Shown: positions 1-7,723, counted from the stretch's first letter. The stretch is DNA of 33,866 bases from an uncultured Blautia sp. (GCA_900539145.1 UQAX01000030.1:1-33866), one strand, 5' to 3'. A program made the numbers and translations. The notes: a model not told the origin generated them from the letters alone.

Positions 1-63
1 ATTATACAAAAGCAAAGTTTCCTGTACAAGAGTAAGAATATTATGACAGAATTTCCTATACAT

Positions 64-90
64 AAAAAAGATTGTGCAAAAGCACAATCT
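64..90 (-). terminator. Rho-independent terminator
   Basis: A perfect 9-bp stem AGATTGTGC / GCACAATCT with an AAAA loop is followed on the minus strand by a run of T (positions 64-69 are A on the plus strand). It would stop transcripts coming from the riboswitch side. Confidence 0.75.
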
Positions 91-157
91 CCGCGCGCGA
101 GCGGTTCACAAAGTGATAATTTCATTTCCGCGAGCTGCGCATCCTTGCGGAGCATTT

Positions 158-192
158 TTTATTTCATAGAACGCAATTTCCTATGAAATAAA
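158..192. terminator. Bidirectional terminator-like hairpin
   Basis: A 12-bp inverted repeat TTTATTTCATAG / CTATGAAATAAA with an 11-nt loop has T-rich tracts on both sides, so it could act in both directions. It is AT-rich, so less stable than the neighbouring one. Confidence 0.5.
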
Positions 193-425
193 AAGACTGC
201 ATATCTCTCGATACACAGCCCTATAAAAAATATGAAATATTGTTTTCTGATGAAGTGCCCTGACTTTAGTCACGAATTATTCTGTTCCTGCGGAGGATGC
301 GCCGTTTTGTCTGTTGCGGGAAAACAAAACTTTGTAAAACAGGATAGCAGAAGCAGGACACCCCACCTGCCATTTAATCAATGCATAATTCTATAAGTTC
401 AGGTTCTTACCTTTCGGCATTCCAT

Positions 426-453
426 AAAAAAACCACCTTCATCATGAAAGTGG
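426..453 (-). terminator. Terminator of the cobalamin riboswitch
   Basis: On the minus strand a 9-bp stem CCACTTTCA / TGAAGGTGG (one G-T wobble) with a TGA loop is followed by seven T. It lies just 3' of the riboswitch aptamer, the usual position for an expression platform that ends transcription when cobalamin is bound. A competing short hairpin, TACTGT...ACAGTA, lies at about 466-482 between aptamer and terminator. Confidence 0.85.
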
Positions 454-454
454 A

Positions 455-706
455 GTCATCTACTGTATCTCACAGTATGAGGGATCCAAACTTTGCACGG
501 AAGTTTTCACCTTACTGCTATTAAGCAGGTTTCCTGACTCATGGTTCATTGCTTTGCTTCTCCTTCTCGTATTTATATACAATGGACTTTTGAAGCATTG
601 CTCCCCAAATACAGTGACCGGATCGCTCAGGACTCTCACCTGATTCCCTTTTCACCGGCGTTGTGCGGTCAACGCAGATGCACTTAATAGGTTTATGGAA
701 TTATAC
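455..706 (-). ncRNA. Cobalamin (adenosylcobalamin) riboswitch aptamer
   Basis: Read on the minus strand, this leader carries the conserved cobalamin riboswitch blocks in the right order: a GGGAA-TCAGGTG segment, GAGTCCTGAGCG, the CCGGTCACTGTA core, a variable peripheral arm, and the B12 box GAGTCAGGAAACCTGC followed by AATAGCAGTAAGGTG. These are the diagnostic elements of the family. A promoter sits immediately upstream and an intrinsic terminator immediately downstream, so the RNA should be a self-contained transcription-terminating switch for cobalamin transport or synthesis genes. Unusually, no coding region follows within the roughly 420 bases left in the window. Edges are approximate: the core is about 500-690. 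Confidence 0.92.
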
Positions 707-712
707 AACACC

Positions 713-741
713 ATAATACCATTCCCCATACCCACAGTCAA
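713..741 (-). promoter_or_regulatory. SigA-type promoter of the cobalamin riboswitch
   Basis: On the minus strand TTGACT (736-741) and TATTAT (713-718) are separated by 17 bases. The -35 box overlaps the stop codon of the spore protein gene, so the riboswitch transcript begins independently at about position 706. A second TATAAT lies at 700-705 without a good -35. Confidence 0.6.
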
Positions 742-941
742 GCATTTTTCCTTCTCTCATTTTCTCTTTTACGCTTTGTCATAAGTCCGCCTATACGCCC
801 TGTTTCTTTTGCTGACAGACTTTTCCACCCACTGTCTAATACCTTGTCTAAAAGCCCCAATTCTTCTGCGATTTCATATTTTACTTTTTCTTCTTCCGGA
901 ATATTGTTCAAATCAATTTTTTCTTCTTTTTTTGCTGACAT
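738..941 (-). CDS. sspF: Alpha/beta-type small acid-soluble spore protein
   Basis: This 67-residue protein belongs to the alpha/beta-type SASP family, which coats DNA in the dormant spore and protects it from UV and heat, then is degraded by the GPR protease in germination. The central KYEIAEELGLLDKV block contains the Glu-Ile site where GPR cuts, and the later GRIGGLMTKRKRE block is the second conserved family segment. The charged 20-residue N-terminal extension and the basic tail are typical of the clostridial SspF-like branch. It stands alone, with its own forespore-type promoter just upstream, and is followed by the riboswitch promoter. The start is the ATG directly after a T-run that is also the tail of a terminator. 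Its presence implies a spore former. The symbol is given by similarity to SspF. Confidence 0.85.
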   Translation of the reverse strand: MSAKKEEKIDLNNIPEEEKVKYEIAEELGLLDKVLDSGWKSLSAKETGRIGGLMTKRKRENERRKNA

Positions 942-947
942 AAAAAA

Positions 948-977
948 GCCACACTCCTTTCTTCTTTGGAGTATGGC
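948..977 (-). terminator. Terminator of the PadR operon overlapping the sspF leader
   Basis: On the minus strand a 10-bp stem GCCATACTCC / GGAGTGTGGC (one wobble pair) with a 10-nt loop is followed by six T (942-947) and then directly by the sspF start codon. It ends the PadR-DUF1700-DUF4097-PspC transcript. Its 3' arm also contains the GGAG ribosome binding site of sspF, and its 5' arm contains the likely -10 box of the sspF promoter. Confidence 0.75.
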
Positions 978-997
978 CTTGATTTTAGATTTTATAC
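969..997 (-). promoter_or_regulatory. Likely forespore (sigma G/F) promoter of sspF
   Basis: On the minus strand GTATA (993-997) and CATACTC (969-975) are 17 bases apart. Spore protein genes are known to use sigma G promoters with a GNATR-like -35 and a CATANTA-like -10, so this matches except for the last base. Transcription would start in the loop of the terminator hairpin, so the sspF mRNA would lack the 5' arm and escape termination. Confidence 0.5.
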
Positions 998-1010
998 AAA
1001 AACCGGGCTT

Positions 1011-1196
1011 TTATTTTGGAATTACGATTGCCGCAATGACATAAGCAACAATTCCTGTTCCAAATCCCATGCAGGTGAGGATAATCCACGCAAGACGGAT
1101 TAAAGTAGGATCAATATTAAAGTATTCTGCGATACCTCCGCAAACACCTGCTAACATACAATTTGTTGATGAACGATATAATCTTTTATCTGACAT
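1011..1196 (-). CDS. PspC domain membrane protein
   Basis: This 61-residue protein is a single PspC domain: an N-terminal KRLYRSSTNCMLAGVCGG segment, EYFNIDPTLIRLAW, then one hydrophobic helix to the C-terminus ending in IAAIVIPK. The family includes the phage shock protein C sensor and the LiaI/LiaF-neighbour proteins that respond to envelope stress. The start used here is the ATG at 1196, seven bases after GGAGAG; a longer GTG start at 1214 would overlap the stop of the upstream gene. It is the last gene of the PadR operon, 17 bases after the DUF4097 gene. Role in stress sensing is inferred from family and context. Confidence 0.85.
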   Translation of the reverse strand: MSDKRLYRSSTNCMLAGVCGGIAEYFNIDPTLIRLAWIILTCMGFGTGIVAYVIAAIVIPK

Positions 1197-1213
1197 AACA
1201 CTCTCTCCTTTCA

Positions 1214-2038
1214 CTAATTTTCAAAATTAACAGCTACACTTCCCGAACTGCTTTCAATATCTATTTTTTTCAAACTTCCTGCTGTGCCATATCTGGCATT
1301 TGTAGTTCCTGCGTGTTCCTCTCCATTTAAAACAAGATGACCGCTGGCGCATTTTGTCCGCACCGCATAATCCTCTAATCTTCCTGTCTGTGTAACAGCA
1401 AAATCGCCGGATGCCATTTCAATATCTGTTTCCTGTGCATCTAAAAGTTCTATCTGCACGCTGCCTGACATCAAAGTAAAATCACTTTCTCTTACGGAAA
1501 GCTTTCCTGAGCTTAAAAATTGTCCTGACTCTAAATGAACATCAAGTGAAGAAAACACCTTGCTCTCCGGTACTTCAATGACAAGGTCTTCCATTACCCC
1601 ATAATCATGATATTCTCTTTCCAATGACAATTCTCTATCCTCTGCATCCAATTCCAAAAAATCCTGATCTGTCAGTCCGGAAATTCTGATTTCATCCTCC
1701 GGAATTGTACGAATTTCTACCTTTCCTGAATAGATTTCAATATCTATACTGTCTATTTCTGAAGAAAGAAATTCACGCTGTTCCATACTGCCATGATTAA
1801 AATCATCTACATCGTCAATGCTGTGGCGATAATCGTTAAAATCATCATCCATATCCCACCATGGTCCTTCGTGCTCCCGACATACTCTCCTAAGAACCTG
1901 ATACAAACGGCTATTTGTAAAATTACCGGTAATGGACTGAACTGAACCTCCAAATACCAATCCCACGCCTGCAAGGCATCCGCCTACAATACCTGTAATG
2001 AGAACAACAATCAATGCAATCTTCGTAAATTTTTTCAT
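1214..2038 (-). CDS. DUF4097 beta-helix family membrane-anchored protein
   Basis: This 274-residue protein starts with a membrane helix (about residues 7-30, rich in Val, Leu, Gly) that may be a signal anchor. A linker rich in Asp and His follows (about 55-85). The rest consists of repeated short beta strands of the SGKVEIRTI, SGQFLSSGKL, SGSVQIELL, SGDFAVTQT and SGSVAVNFE kind, the pattern of the DUF4097 putative adhesin/beta-helix family. Such proteins often accompany DUF1700, PspC and PadR genes. The gene overlaps the DUF1700 stop codon by four bases, which points to translational coupling. The domain should face the outside. Exact biochemical function is unknown. Confidence 0.8.
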   Translation of the reverse strand: MKKFTKIALIVVLITGIVGGCLAGVGLVFGGSVQSITGNFTNSRLYQVLRRVCREHEGPWWDMDDDFNDYRHSIDDVDDFNHGSMEQREFLSSEIDSIDIEIYSGKVEIRTIPEDEIRISGLTDQDFLELDAEDRELSLEREYHDYGVMEDLVIEVPESKVFSSLDVHLESGQFLSSGKLSVRESDFTLMSGSVQIELLDAQETDIEMASGDFAVTQTGRLEDYAVRTKCASGHLVLNGEEHAGTTNARYGTAGSLKKIDIESSSGSVAVNFEN

Positions 2039-2721
2039 TTTCTTTCACCTCCCCGTATTCCTCTGTGTAAAATTCTTTGTATAAAGTCAATTACCCATCG
2101 GAAACAAATCGGAAATACTTTTACTGCCAGCCACAAAAATCCCAGCAAAAGCAATAAACCGATACAAATCATCAAAAGTCCTGTGCCTGCAACCAAGCAT
2201 ACCGTAGGCACTGCCGGAAACTGTGTAACTGCTACGCCTAAAGAAATAATACCGCCCATTAACAGCCCGATACATCCGAAAAATAATGCTGCTGCCACAC
2301 CAATAGCTGCTCCTACAAGCGCTACAATCAATCCCAATCCTGCAACTGCCAACGCTCCCCAAAACGGTACGGTTATAATTGCCAGCAGTAATATCAACGC
2401 CCATGACAAGCTGCTTCTTTTTGGCTTCTGTTCCACCCTTTCACTCTGAATGTCCGGCATATTTTTTTCTTCAAAGCGTTCATCGGTATATCCTGTTTCC
2501 CGATATTCTCCGTGCTCGCTGCCGTTTTCGTCTAAATCTGCTTTAATGGTTGCCGCAACTTTTCCCGGACTTCCCAGCTCCTGAATAACCGTTGCTTCGT
2601 TTTCCTCTCCGGCATCGTCAAAATAGTTCTCATAAAACTCCAATGCCTCTTTTCTCTCCTGTTCCGGTATGTCCCACAGCAGCCGTTCCAACTGCTCTAA
2701 AAATTCCTTTCTTCTCATCAT
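2035..2721 (-). CDS. DUF1700 family membrane protein
   Basis: This 228-residue protein has the DUF1700 N-terminal domain: RKEFLEQLERLLWDIPEQER, then EALEFYENYFDDAGEE and IQELGSPGKVAATIKADL, an amphipathic cytosolic module. A charged linker (about 70-103) leads to three or four hydrophobic helices (about 105-215) very rich in Gly, Ala and Ile. The family is regularly encoded between a PadR regulator and a DUF4097 protein and is thought to act in membrane homeostasis. The start ATG overlaps the PadR stop codon, and the 3' end overlaps the DUF4097 start, so the three are translated together. No catalytic motif is visible. Confidence 0.85.
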   Translation of the reverse strand: MMRRKEFLEQLERLLWDIPEQERKEALEFYENYFDDAGEENEATVIQELGSPGKVAATIKADLDENGSEHGEYRETGYTDERFEEKNMPDIQSERVEQKPKRSSLSWALILLLAIITVPFWGALAVAGLGLIVALVGAAIGVAAALFFGCIGLLMGGIISLGVAVTQFPAVPTVCLVAGTGLLMICIGLLLLLGFLWLAVKVFPICFRWVIDFIQRILHRGIRGGERK

Positions 2722-3041
2722 TTCCTTATTCCTCCCTCAAACAATGTACTTATCTTTGTTGAGTAGCTTTTCCATTCTGTGCGATACAAATCCAACTGTA
2801 TCTTTCCCTTTTCTGTTACTTTATAATATCGCCTGTTTCTGCCACCGTATTCTTTATCATAGGTTTCCAAACATTCGTCTTTTTGAAGTCTGCGGAGCAC
2901 GGGATAAAGAGTAGACTCAGAAACCTCCAGAACCTGCCGTACATCCTGTGTGATTTTATATCCGTAAGTTCCTTCACTCTCATTGGATACAACCGCTAGT
3001 ACAATAGCATCTAAGAGGGCGGCGCCTGTATTAAAAACCAT
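2718..3041 (-). CDS. PadR family transcriptional regulator
   Basis: This 107-residue protein is a compact winged-helix repressor of the PadR type. The recognisable segments are LLDAIVLAVVSNESEGTYGY, then VSESTLYPVLRRLQKDECLE (recognition helix) and the wing GGRNRRYYKVTEKG, followed by a short C-terminal dimerisation helix. It heads the operon and is coupled by overlap to the DUF1700 gene. PadR proteins of this size often repress their own operon and are relieved by a small molecule or membrane stress. The promoter upstream carries repeats that could be its operator. The start ATG follows GAGGTGAAGTT. Confidence 0.9.
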   Translation of the reverse strand: MVFNTGAALLDAIVLAVVSNESEGTYGYKITQDVRQVLEVSESTLYPVLRRLQKDECLETYDKEYGGRNRRYYKVTEKGKIQLDLYRTEWKSYSTKISTLFEGGIRK

Positions 3042-3077
3042 AACTTCACCTCATTTCTATTGCTATAATATTATTTT

Positions 3078-3133
3078 ATATGCAATACTATTTTATATTT
3101 AATACTATACGTTATATAATATTGTTTTGTCAA
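3078..3133 (-). promoter_or_regulatory. Promoter and possible PadR operator
   Basis: On the minus strand a consensus TTGACA (3128-3133) is followed after 18 bases by TATAGT (3104-3109). The sequence ATACTAT occurs twice on the plus strand, at about 3084-3090 and 3102-3108, one copy lying over the -10 box. Binding by PadR is an inference from position and repetition. Confidence 0.5.
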
Positions 3134-3171
3134 TTATATTTTCTAAAAGAAATTCGAAAGATTTTTTAAAG

Positions 3172-3209
3172 AAAAAAACGAGGGACTGCACAATTAAGTC
3201 CAATCCCTC
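3172..3209 (-). terminator. Terminator of the lipoprotein gene
   Basis: On the minus strand a GAGGGA / TCCCTC stem, with an inner GGACT / AGTCC segment that can pair alternatively, is followed by G and seven T. It lies 25 bases after the lipoprotein stop codon. Confidence 0.7.
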
Positions 3210-3233
3210 TTTCCCCATTTTTCACGTTATATA

Positions 3234-4307
3234 TTATATTTCATCTTGTGGAACATCTCCAATATAGTAAAGCTCTCCATCCATGGTCTCCATCATCTCC
3301 TGAAGTCTTTCCCGATTTGCTTCGTAGAATTCTTTTGCCTGTTCCATCATTTCTTCAAATTCTTCCATTCCTTCTTTCTCAACTTCAGGTATCATCACAT
3401 CTTCTACAAAAGCTCCATAATACTCCTCCCAGCTTCTGCACTTCTTATCGCCCATGATATCTTTTCCGTCATAAAATTCATTTTTCCGATCCGTTTGAAT
3501 TTTATTTCTAAAATATGCCGCTTCAATAAGACTGTGCCCCTTTTCAATACTTTCCTCCACGGTAAGTCCATAGTCCTTGTAAATCTGCTCGCCGATATTT
3601 TTATAATAGTCACGCTCTTTATACTTTCCTGCATACAATTCTACTGCTTCTGCCAGCTTTTCATCAGAAAGCTTATACCCCTGCATCTCGGCATACTTAT
3701 TATTTATCCACAAATCTTTTGCTTCATACTCTGCAAGTTCTATCGCTTTCTCCTCCGAATATCCTTTGTATTTTATATTTTTCATTACATCGGTAACATA
3801 CAAAAACCTCATATCTATGGGTTCTAATTCCTGCATCAGTTCAAAGTATATCTTATGTATTGCCTCGTTTTCTACCAAGGCAATCAAAACCGGAGCTGTC
3901 ATCTTCTGACAACTCTCCATATGTTCCGTTACAAAATCTCCGTCAGAATATAATCTTCCGTCCTCTGTTTCAAAATACCAGTCTTCTCCATTCTGGAAGA
4001 AATAAAACATCTGCTTTTCTCCGTTTTTTGCCACAACTCCCACAGACCAGTAATCTTTCCCTTTATCTAAGCCTTTTCTTTGCTTTTTGTTTACAGGAGG
4101 CGCTTTTTCTAAATCCGATACCAGCTTCTCCGCCTTAGCTTGCGGATAATCCTCCCCCACCGTTATACGCATACTGCCGAGTTGTACCTGTTCAATCTTT
4201 TCCATCTCCGGCAGTTCTACCTGTCCATAATTTTCCTCTTTCTCACATCCCGAAAATATAAAACAGATGCTAAGAGCAGATAAAAATGTAATCATCCGTT
4301 TTTTCAT
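3234..4307 (-). CDS. Lipoprotein, possibly SurA/PrsA-like
   Basis: This 357-residue protein has a lipoprotein signal peptide: MKKRM, a hydrophobic stretch, then FSGC with the lipidated Cys at about residue 21. Residues 45-125 form a mixed region containing a WSVGVVAKNGEKQMFYFF strand pattern. Residues 150-350 are strongly helical and charged (YSEEKAIELAEYEAKD, LSDEKLAEAVELYAGKY, LTVEESIEKG), resembling the N-terminal helical part of SurA/PrsA-type foldases, but no peptidyl-prolyl isomerase domain is visible. The protein should be anchored on the outer face of the membrane. It is monocistronic, with its own terminator. The function is unknown; the foldase resemblance is weak. Confidence 0.7.
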   Translation of the reverse strand: MKKRMITFLSALSICFIFSGCEKEENYGQVELPEMEKIEQVQLGSMRITVGEDYPQAKAEKLVSDLEKAPPVNKKQRKGLDKGKDYWSVGVVAKNGEKQMFYFFQNGEDWYFETEDGRLYSDGDFVTEHMESCQKMTAPVLIALVENEAIHKIYFELMQELEPIDMRFLYVTDVMKNIKYKGYSEEKAIELAEYEAKDLWINNKYAEMQGYKLSDEKLAEAVELYAGKYKERDYYKNIGEQIYKDYGLTVEESIEKGHSLIEAAYFRNKIQTDRKNEFYDGKDIMGDKKCRSWEEYYGAFVEDVMIPEVEKEGMEEFEEMMEQAKEFYEANRERLQEMMETMDGELYYIGDVPQDEI

Positions 4308-4422
4308 ACGCTTTCCTCTCTTTCACTAAATAACAATGTCAAAACGCACGCACTTCTTTATAGTAGAATGATATCATAGTAAAACGGAAATAGAAAGCTT
4401 TTTTCATTTATCACAGTACATT

Positions 4423-6600
4423 TCATTTTTTCTTTAAATAGAATTCAAAGGACACATCATCCCCGCTTACTTTAGGCAGTAACATTCCACCTGTCATCAG
4501 CGCTTTTCCTGTATAAACTTCGCCTGTACCGAGAACCTCATACATTCCCTCTCCCAGCCCTGCAAGCCGTATCCTGCTGCGCAAAGTATTTGGTTTTGCA
4601 CGAAATACTACGCCTTGTACTAATACTTCCTTTTTGTCCTGTGATACAAATTCCCATACAGCCATATTTTCTTTATACGGATTACTTAAACGATAATAGA
4701 AACCATTATGAATAAGGGGCTGATACTCTTTATAAGCTTTTATCTGTTTGGCAACCTCCTGTTTTTCTTCCTCACTTAAAATATTTAAGTCCAACTCATA
4801 CCCAAAGCTGCCTGCCATAGCTACTATACCTCTTGTTTCAATGGAAGTGCTTCTTCCTGTCTGATGATTTGGCACTGCCGAAACATGAGAGCCCACTGCT
4901 GAAATAGGATAGAAAAAGCTGGTTCCATACTGAATAAAGGTTCTCTCATGGGCGTCTGTGTCATCACTGCACCAAATCTGCGGACAATAATATAACATGC
5001 CTGCATCAAATCTGCCGCCTCCGCCGCTGCATCCTTCAAACAGAATATGCGGAAATTCTCCTGTCAATCGTTCCAGCAGTTCATACAGCCCTAAAACATA
5101 TCTGTGTGGCATTTCTTTCTGACGGCTGTCTGGTAATGTCTTAGTATACCAGTCACAGATACTTCTGTTCATGTCCCATTTCACATATTCAATATGATTT
5201 TCCCTCAAAATTTTACTGATTGCCTGATACAGATATTCTATCACCTCAGGATTTGCCATATCCAGTACCAGCTGAAATCTACTTCTCGTAGGGTTTCTTT
5301 CCGGAATACGGATAACCCACTCCGGATGATTTCTATATAATTCACTGTCCTCTGAGACCATTTCCGGCTCAAACCACAGTCCAAATTTCATACCCATATC
5401 ATTGATTTTATCTACTAATGTGTTTAAGCCGCCTCTGAGTTTTTCCTCATTAACAAACCAATCACCCAAACCGGATGTATCACTGTCTCTTTTTCCAAAC
5501 CAGCCGTCATCCAGAACCATCATATCAATGCCCAATTCCGCTGCCTGCCTTGCAATCTTCTCAATTTTTTCTTCATTAAAATCAAAATATGTGGCTTCCC
5601 AGTTGTTAATTAAAACAGGGCGGCTTGATAACTGATATTGACCTCTGCACACATGATTACGGATAATGTGATGAAAACGCCGTGAAAGCTCTCCCATGCC
5701 CTCATCTGAGCAGGACAAAATAACCTCCGGCACATAAAAGCTCTCTCCTGCCTTTAATGTCCATGCAAAATTATCCTCGTTTATTCCCAGCACTGCTCGA
5801 ACCTGCTCCAGCTCATCCAGCTGTACCTGTGTCTGAAAGCTTCCGCTGTACATCAACGCCATTCCCATACAAAATCCCGCTGTCTCTGTACATCCCTTTT
5901 CACATAAAAGCACTGTGGGGTTCTGCTGATGACTGGAAGTTCCCCTTGTGCTGCTGCTCTCCTGAATACCATGGATAAGAGGTACTCTCTCTGCCTGACG
6001 TTCCATATTATGTCTGCCATAAAAATGAACCCATTCCCAGTCCCCATAAGGAATATCCATAGCAAAGCTATGCACTTTATTCAATATAACAGGTGTTTTT
6101 CCCTGATTGGTCACAATTACACTTCTGGTAATCACATCTGCCTCAAAAATCACCCCATAAAGCAAGGTCACCAAGGTTTCTGTCGCTGTATCTTTTAGAA
6201 TAATTTCCAAGGTTTCTGCCTGCTCTTCTTTTGCATAAACCGCAGGCAATCCCGGTATTTTATATTTTCCTCTTTTTATCTCATACCCCTGAAAACGTAA
6301 GTCAAGAGCTGTACTTCCGTCTTCGTGAGTGACAGAAATTGCAGGCACACGAAAGTCTCCCACACCCTCTGCTCCGTACTCTAAAGGTCTTGTATTTAAA
6401 GAATAGCTGCGGTTATCTCCTGCCTCGTAAATATTGCCCGAAAATCCCAAATCAGGATAATCCAGCAAATAGTCCATACAGCAGTCGGTTTTTGCTCCAT
6501 ACCATAAATGATTTAATACGCCAAACACATCTACCTTCATCTGATAAAGGGTATTGGCTGTTTCCAAAGAAAAAACATTATTTTCTGCTTTAATTGCCAT
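4423..6600 (-). CDS. aga: GH36 alpha-galactosidase
   Basis: This 725-residue enzyme hydrolyses alpha-1,6-linked galactose from oligosaccharides such as raffinose, stachyose and melibiose. It has the three parts of bacterial GH36 enzymes: an N-terminal beta-sandwich (about 1-320), a central TIM barrel and a C-terminal beta domain. The nucleophile is Asp476 in VKWDMNRS and the acid/base is Asp546 in CSDDTDAHER; both fall at nearly the same numbering as in characterised tetrameric bacterial GH36 enzymes. Other family marks are WFEPEMV, FEGCSGGGGRFD and LDDGWFG. No signal peptide is seen, so it acts in the cytoplasm on imported sugar. The start at 6600 follows AGGAGG; an upstream ATG adds eight residues. 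It is divergent from an AraC-type regulator that probably activates it. No transporter is adjacent. Confidence 0.95.
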   Translation of the reverse strand: MAIKAENNVFSLETANTLYQMKVDVFGVLNHLWYGAKTDCCMDYLLDYPDLGFSGNIYEAGDNRSYSLNTRPLEYGAEGVGDFRVPAISVTHEDGSTALDLRFQGYEIKRGKYKIPGLPAVYAKEEQAETLEIILKDTATETLVTLLYGVIFEADVITRSVIVTNQGKTPVILNKVHSFAMDIPYGDWEWVHFYGRHNMERQAERVPLIHGIQESSSTRGTSSHQQNPTVLLCEKGCTETAGFCMGMALMYSGSFQTQVQLDELEQVRAVLGINEDNFAWTLKAGESFYVPEVILSCSDEGMGELSRRFHHIIRNHVCRGQYQLSSRPVLINNWEATYFDFNEEKIEKIARQAAELGIDMMVLDDGWFGKRDSDTSGLGDWFVNEEKLRGGLNTLVDKINDMGMKFGLWFEPEMVSEDSELYRNHPEWVIRIPERNPTRSRFQLVLDMANPEVIEYLYQAISKILRENHIEYVKWDMNRSICDWYTKTLPDSRQKEMPHRYVLGLYELLERLTGEFPHILFEGCSGGGGRFDAGMLYYCPQIWCSDDTDAHERTFIQYGTSFFYPISAVGSHVSAVPNHQTGRSTSIETRGIVAMAGSFGYELDLNILSEEEKQEVAKQIKAYKEYQPLIHNGFYYRLSNPYKENMAVWEFVSQDKKEVLVQGVVFRAKPNTLRSRIRLAGLGEGMYEVLGTGEVYTGKALMTGGMLLPKVSGDDVSFEFYLKKK

Positions 6601-6651
6601 ATTTTCATTTCCTCCTAAAGTCATTTTTTACACACTGCTTTTTATGAACAG

Positions 6652-6724
6652 ATTATAACATACCAATTTGCAGCTTATAAATATCTAAACTTTGCATTTT
6701 TATACCATAATGCTTACTTTTATA
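6652..6724 (-). promoter_or_regulatory. Alpha-galactosidase promoter with AraC-type direct repeats
   Basis: On the minus strand a perfect TATAAT (6652-6657) has only a weak TTATAA at the -35 position (6675-6680, 17-base spacing), the pattern of an activator-dependent promoter. Just upstream, TATAAAA followed by a nearby GCA occurs twice (6698-6704 and 6718-6724), 20 bases apart, about two helical turns, as expected for tandem half-sites of an AraC-family dimer. Confidence 0.5.
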
Positions 6725-6774
6725 GTATAATAATTTTATCAGAACGCATTTTGCTATATAAAAAGGAGCTATAT

Positions 6775-7617
6775 ATGGGAAACGTTTTTTTCAATATTTT
6801 TCCGAATGAAAATTTCATAGATTTGGGGATGTTTCAATGTGGACGGGAAGCCTGTAATCCCTGTCATTCCTTTGGTCCTGTCACCAGAAATCATTATTTA
6901 TTTCATTATGTTCTTTCCGGAACAGGAACTCTAATGGCAGACGATGCAAAGGGAATAACCAAAACCTATTCTATAAGAAGCGGACAGGGATTTCTGATTT
7001 TTCCGGAACAGATTACAACCTATTATGCAGACCAATATTCTCCTTGGGAATATTTATGGATTGAATTTGATGGCTTGAGAGTAAAGGAAGCGCTTTCTCT
7101 GACTGATTTTTCTCTCAATCATCCGGTATATCATGCACATTCAAAAGATTTACGGGAACAGATGGTAAAAGAAATGAAATATATTGTTGCTCATCCCAAA
7201 GAGTCCTCCTTTCATCTTTTAGGACATCTTTACCTGTTTTTTGATTATTTTATTCAGTCTGCAAAATCTACACGACTGACACAAAGCAGCAAAATGAGCG
7301 ATTATTATATACAAGAAGCCATTCACTATATGGAACAGAATTTTCAGAATAATATTTCAATCGAAGAAATAGCCGAAATTTGTGGAATTAACCGCAGCTA
7401 TTTGGGTAAGATTTTTCGAAATTCCGTTGGGCGCTCCCCTCAGGAATTTTTAATGAATTATCGAATGGTAAAAGCCACTGAGCTCCTGAAATTGACTACA
7501 CTTTCTATTGCGGATATTGGAAATGCTGTGGGATATGGCAATCCCCTGCACTTCTCTCGTGCGTTTAAAAATGTCTATGGAGTATCGCCAAGAGAGTGGA
7601 GAAATGTGAATAAATAA
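6775..7617 (+). CDS. AraC family regulator of alpha-galactoside use
   Basis: This 280-residue protein has the standard AraC layout. An N-terminal cupin-like ligand-binding domain (about 1-160) shows HYLFHYVLSGTGTL, GQGFLIFPEQITTYYADQ and PWEYLWIEFDG. The C-terminal DNA-binding domain (about 180-280) has two helix-turn-helix units: SIEEIAEICGINRSYLGKIFR and SIADIGNAVGYGNPLHFSRAF, ending in the family signature VYGVSPREWR. It is transcribed away from the alpha-galactosidase gene, as are RafR/MsmR-type activators of alpha-galactoside genes. The start at 6775 is six bases after AAGGAG; an upstream in-frame ATG lacks such a site. Function as activator of the neighbouring enzyme is inferred from context. 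Confidence 0.88.
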   Translation: MGNVFFNIFPNENFIDLGMFQCGREACNPCHSFGPVTRNHYLFHYVLSGTGTLMADDAKGITKTYSIRSGQGFLIFPEQITTYYADQYSPWEYLWIEFDGLRVKEALSLTDFSLNHPVYHAHSKDLREQMVKEMKYIVAHPKESSFHLLGHLYLFFDYFIQSAKSTRLTQSSKMSDYYIQEAIHYMEQNFQNNISIEEIAEICGINRSYLGKIFRNSVGRSPQEFLMNYRMVKATELLKLTTLSIADIGNAVGYGNPLHFSRAFKNVYGVSPREWRNVNK

Positions 7618-7641
7618 CCATACGTATTTCTTCTGAAACAA

Positions 7642-7670
7642 CATATACTTGAAAAGCCTGTAAGTATATG
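7642..7670. other. Stem-loop after the AraC gene
   Basis: A 9-bp perfect inverted repeat CATATACTT / AAGTATATG with an 11-nt loop follows the regulator gene by 25 bases. There is no T-run after it, so it is not a classic terminator; it may help stabilise the 3' end or be chance. Confidence 0.35.
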
Positions 7671-7723
7671 CTATACTGACAACAAGCAAAATGATAAAAG
7701 GTCCATTGGACTACACACAAAAT

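Larger units (their letters stand above)
1..423. other. Gene-poor region downstream of the cobalamin riboswitch
   Basis: No ORF with recognisable protein features is visible on either strand in this stretch. A 35-codon minus-strand ORF (266-373) has no convincing ribosome binding site and no recognisable motif. The region holds two hairpins, listed separately, and short GC-rich patches around 107-154 and 289-303 that share a GCGCATCCT-like core. A riboswitch normally sits just upstream of a vitamin B12 related gene, so this may be the decayed remains of one, or the gene may have been lost. The window edge at position 1 limits what can be said. Confidence 0.5.

Noticed and set aside
266..373. 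35-codon minus-strand ORF after the riboswitch
   Set aside because: It has no clear ribosome binding site, an odd Cys- and Arg-rich composition and no recognisable similarity, so it is not a convincing target gene.
3246..3827. 193-codon plus-strand ORF opposite the lipoprotein gene
   Set aside because: It lies wholly within the lipoprotein gene on the other strand and looks like an antisense artefact rich in Phe, Ile and Leu.
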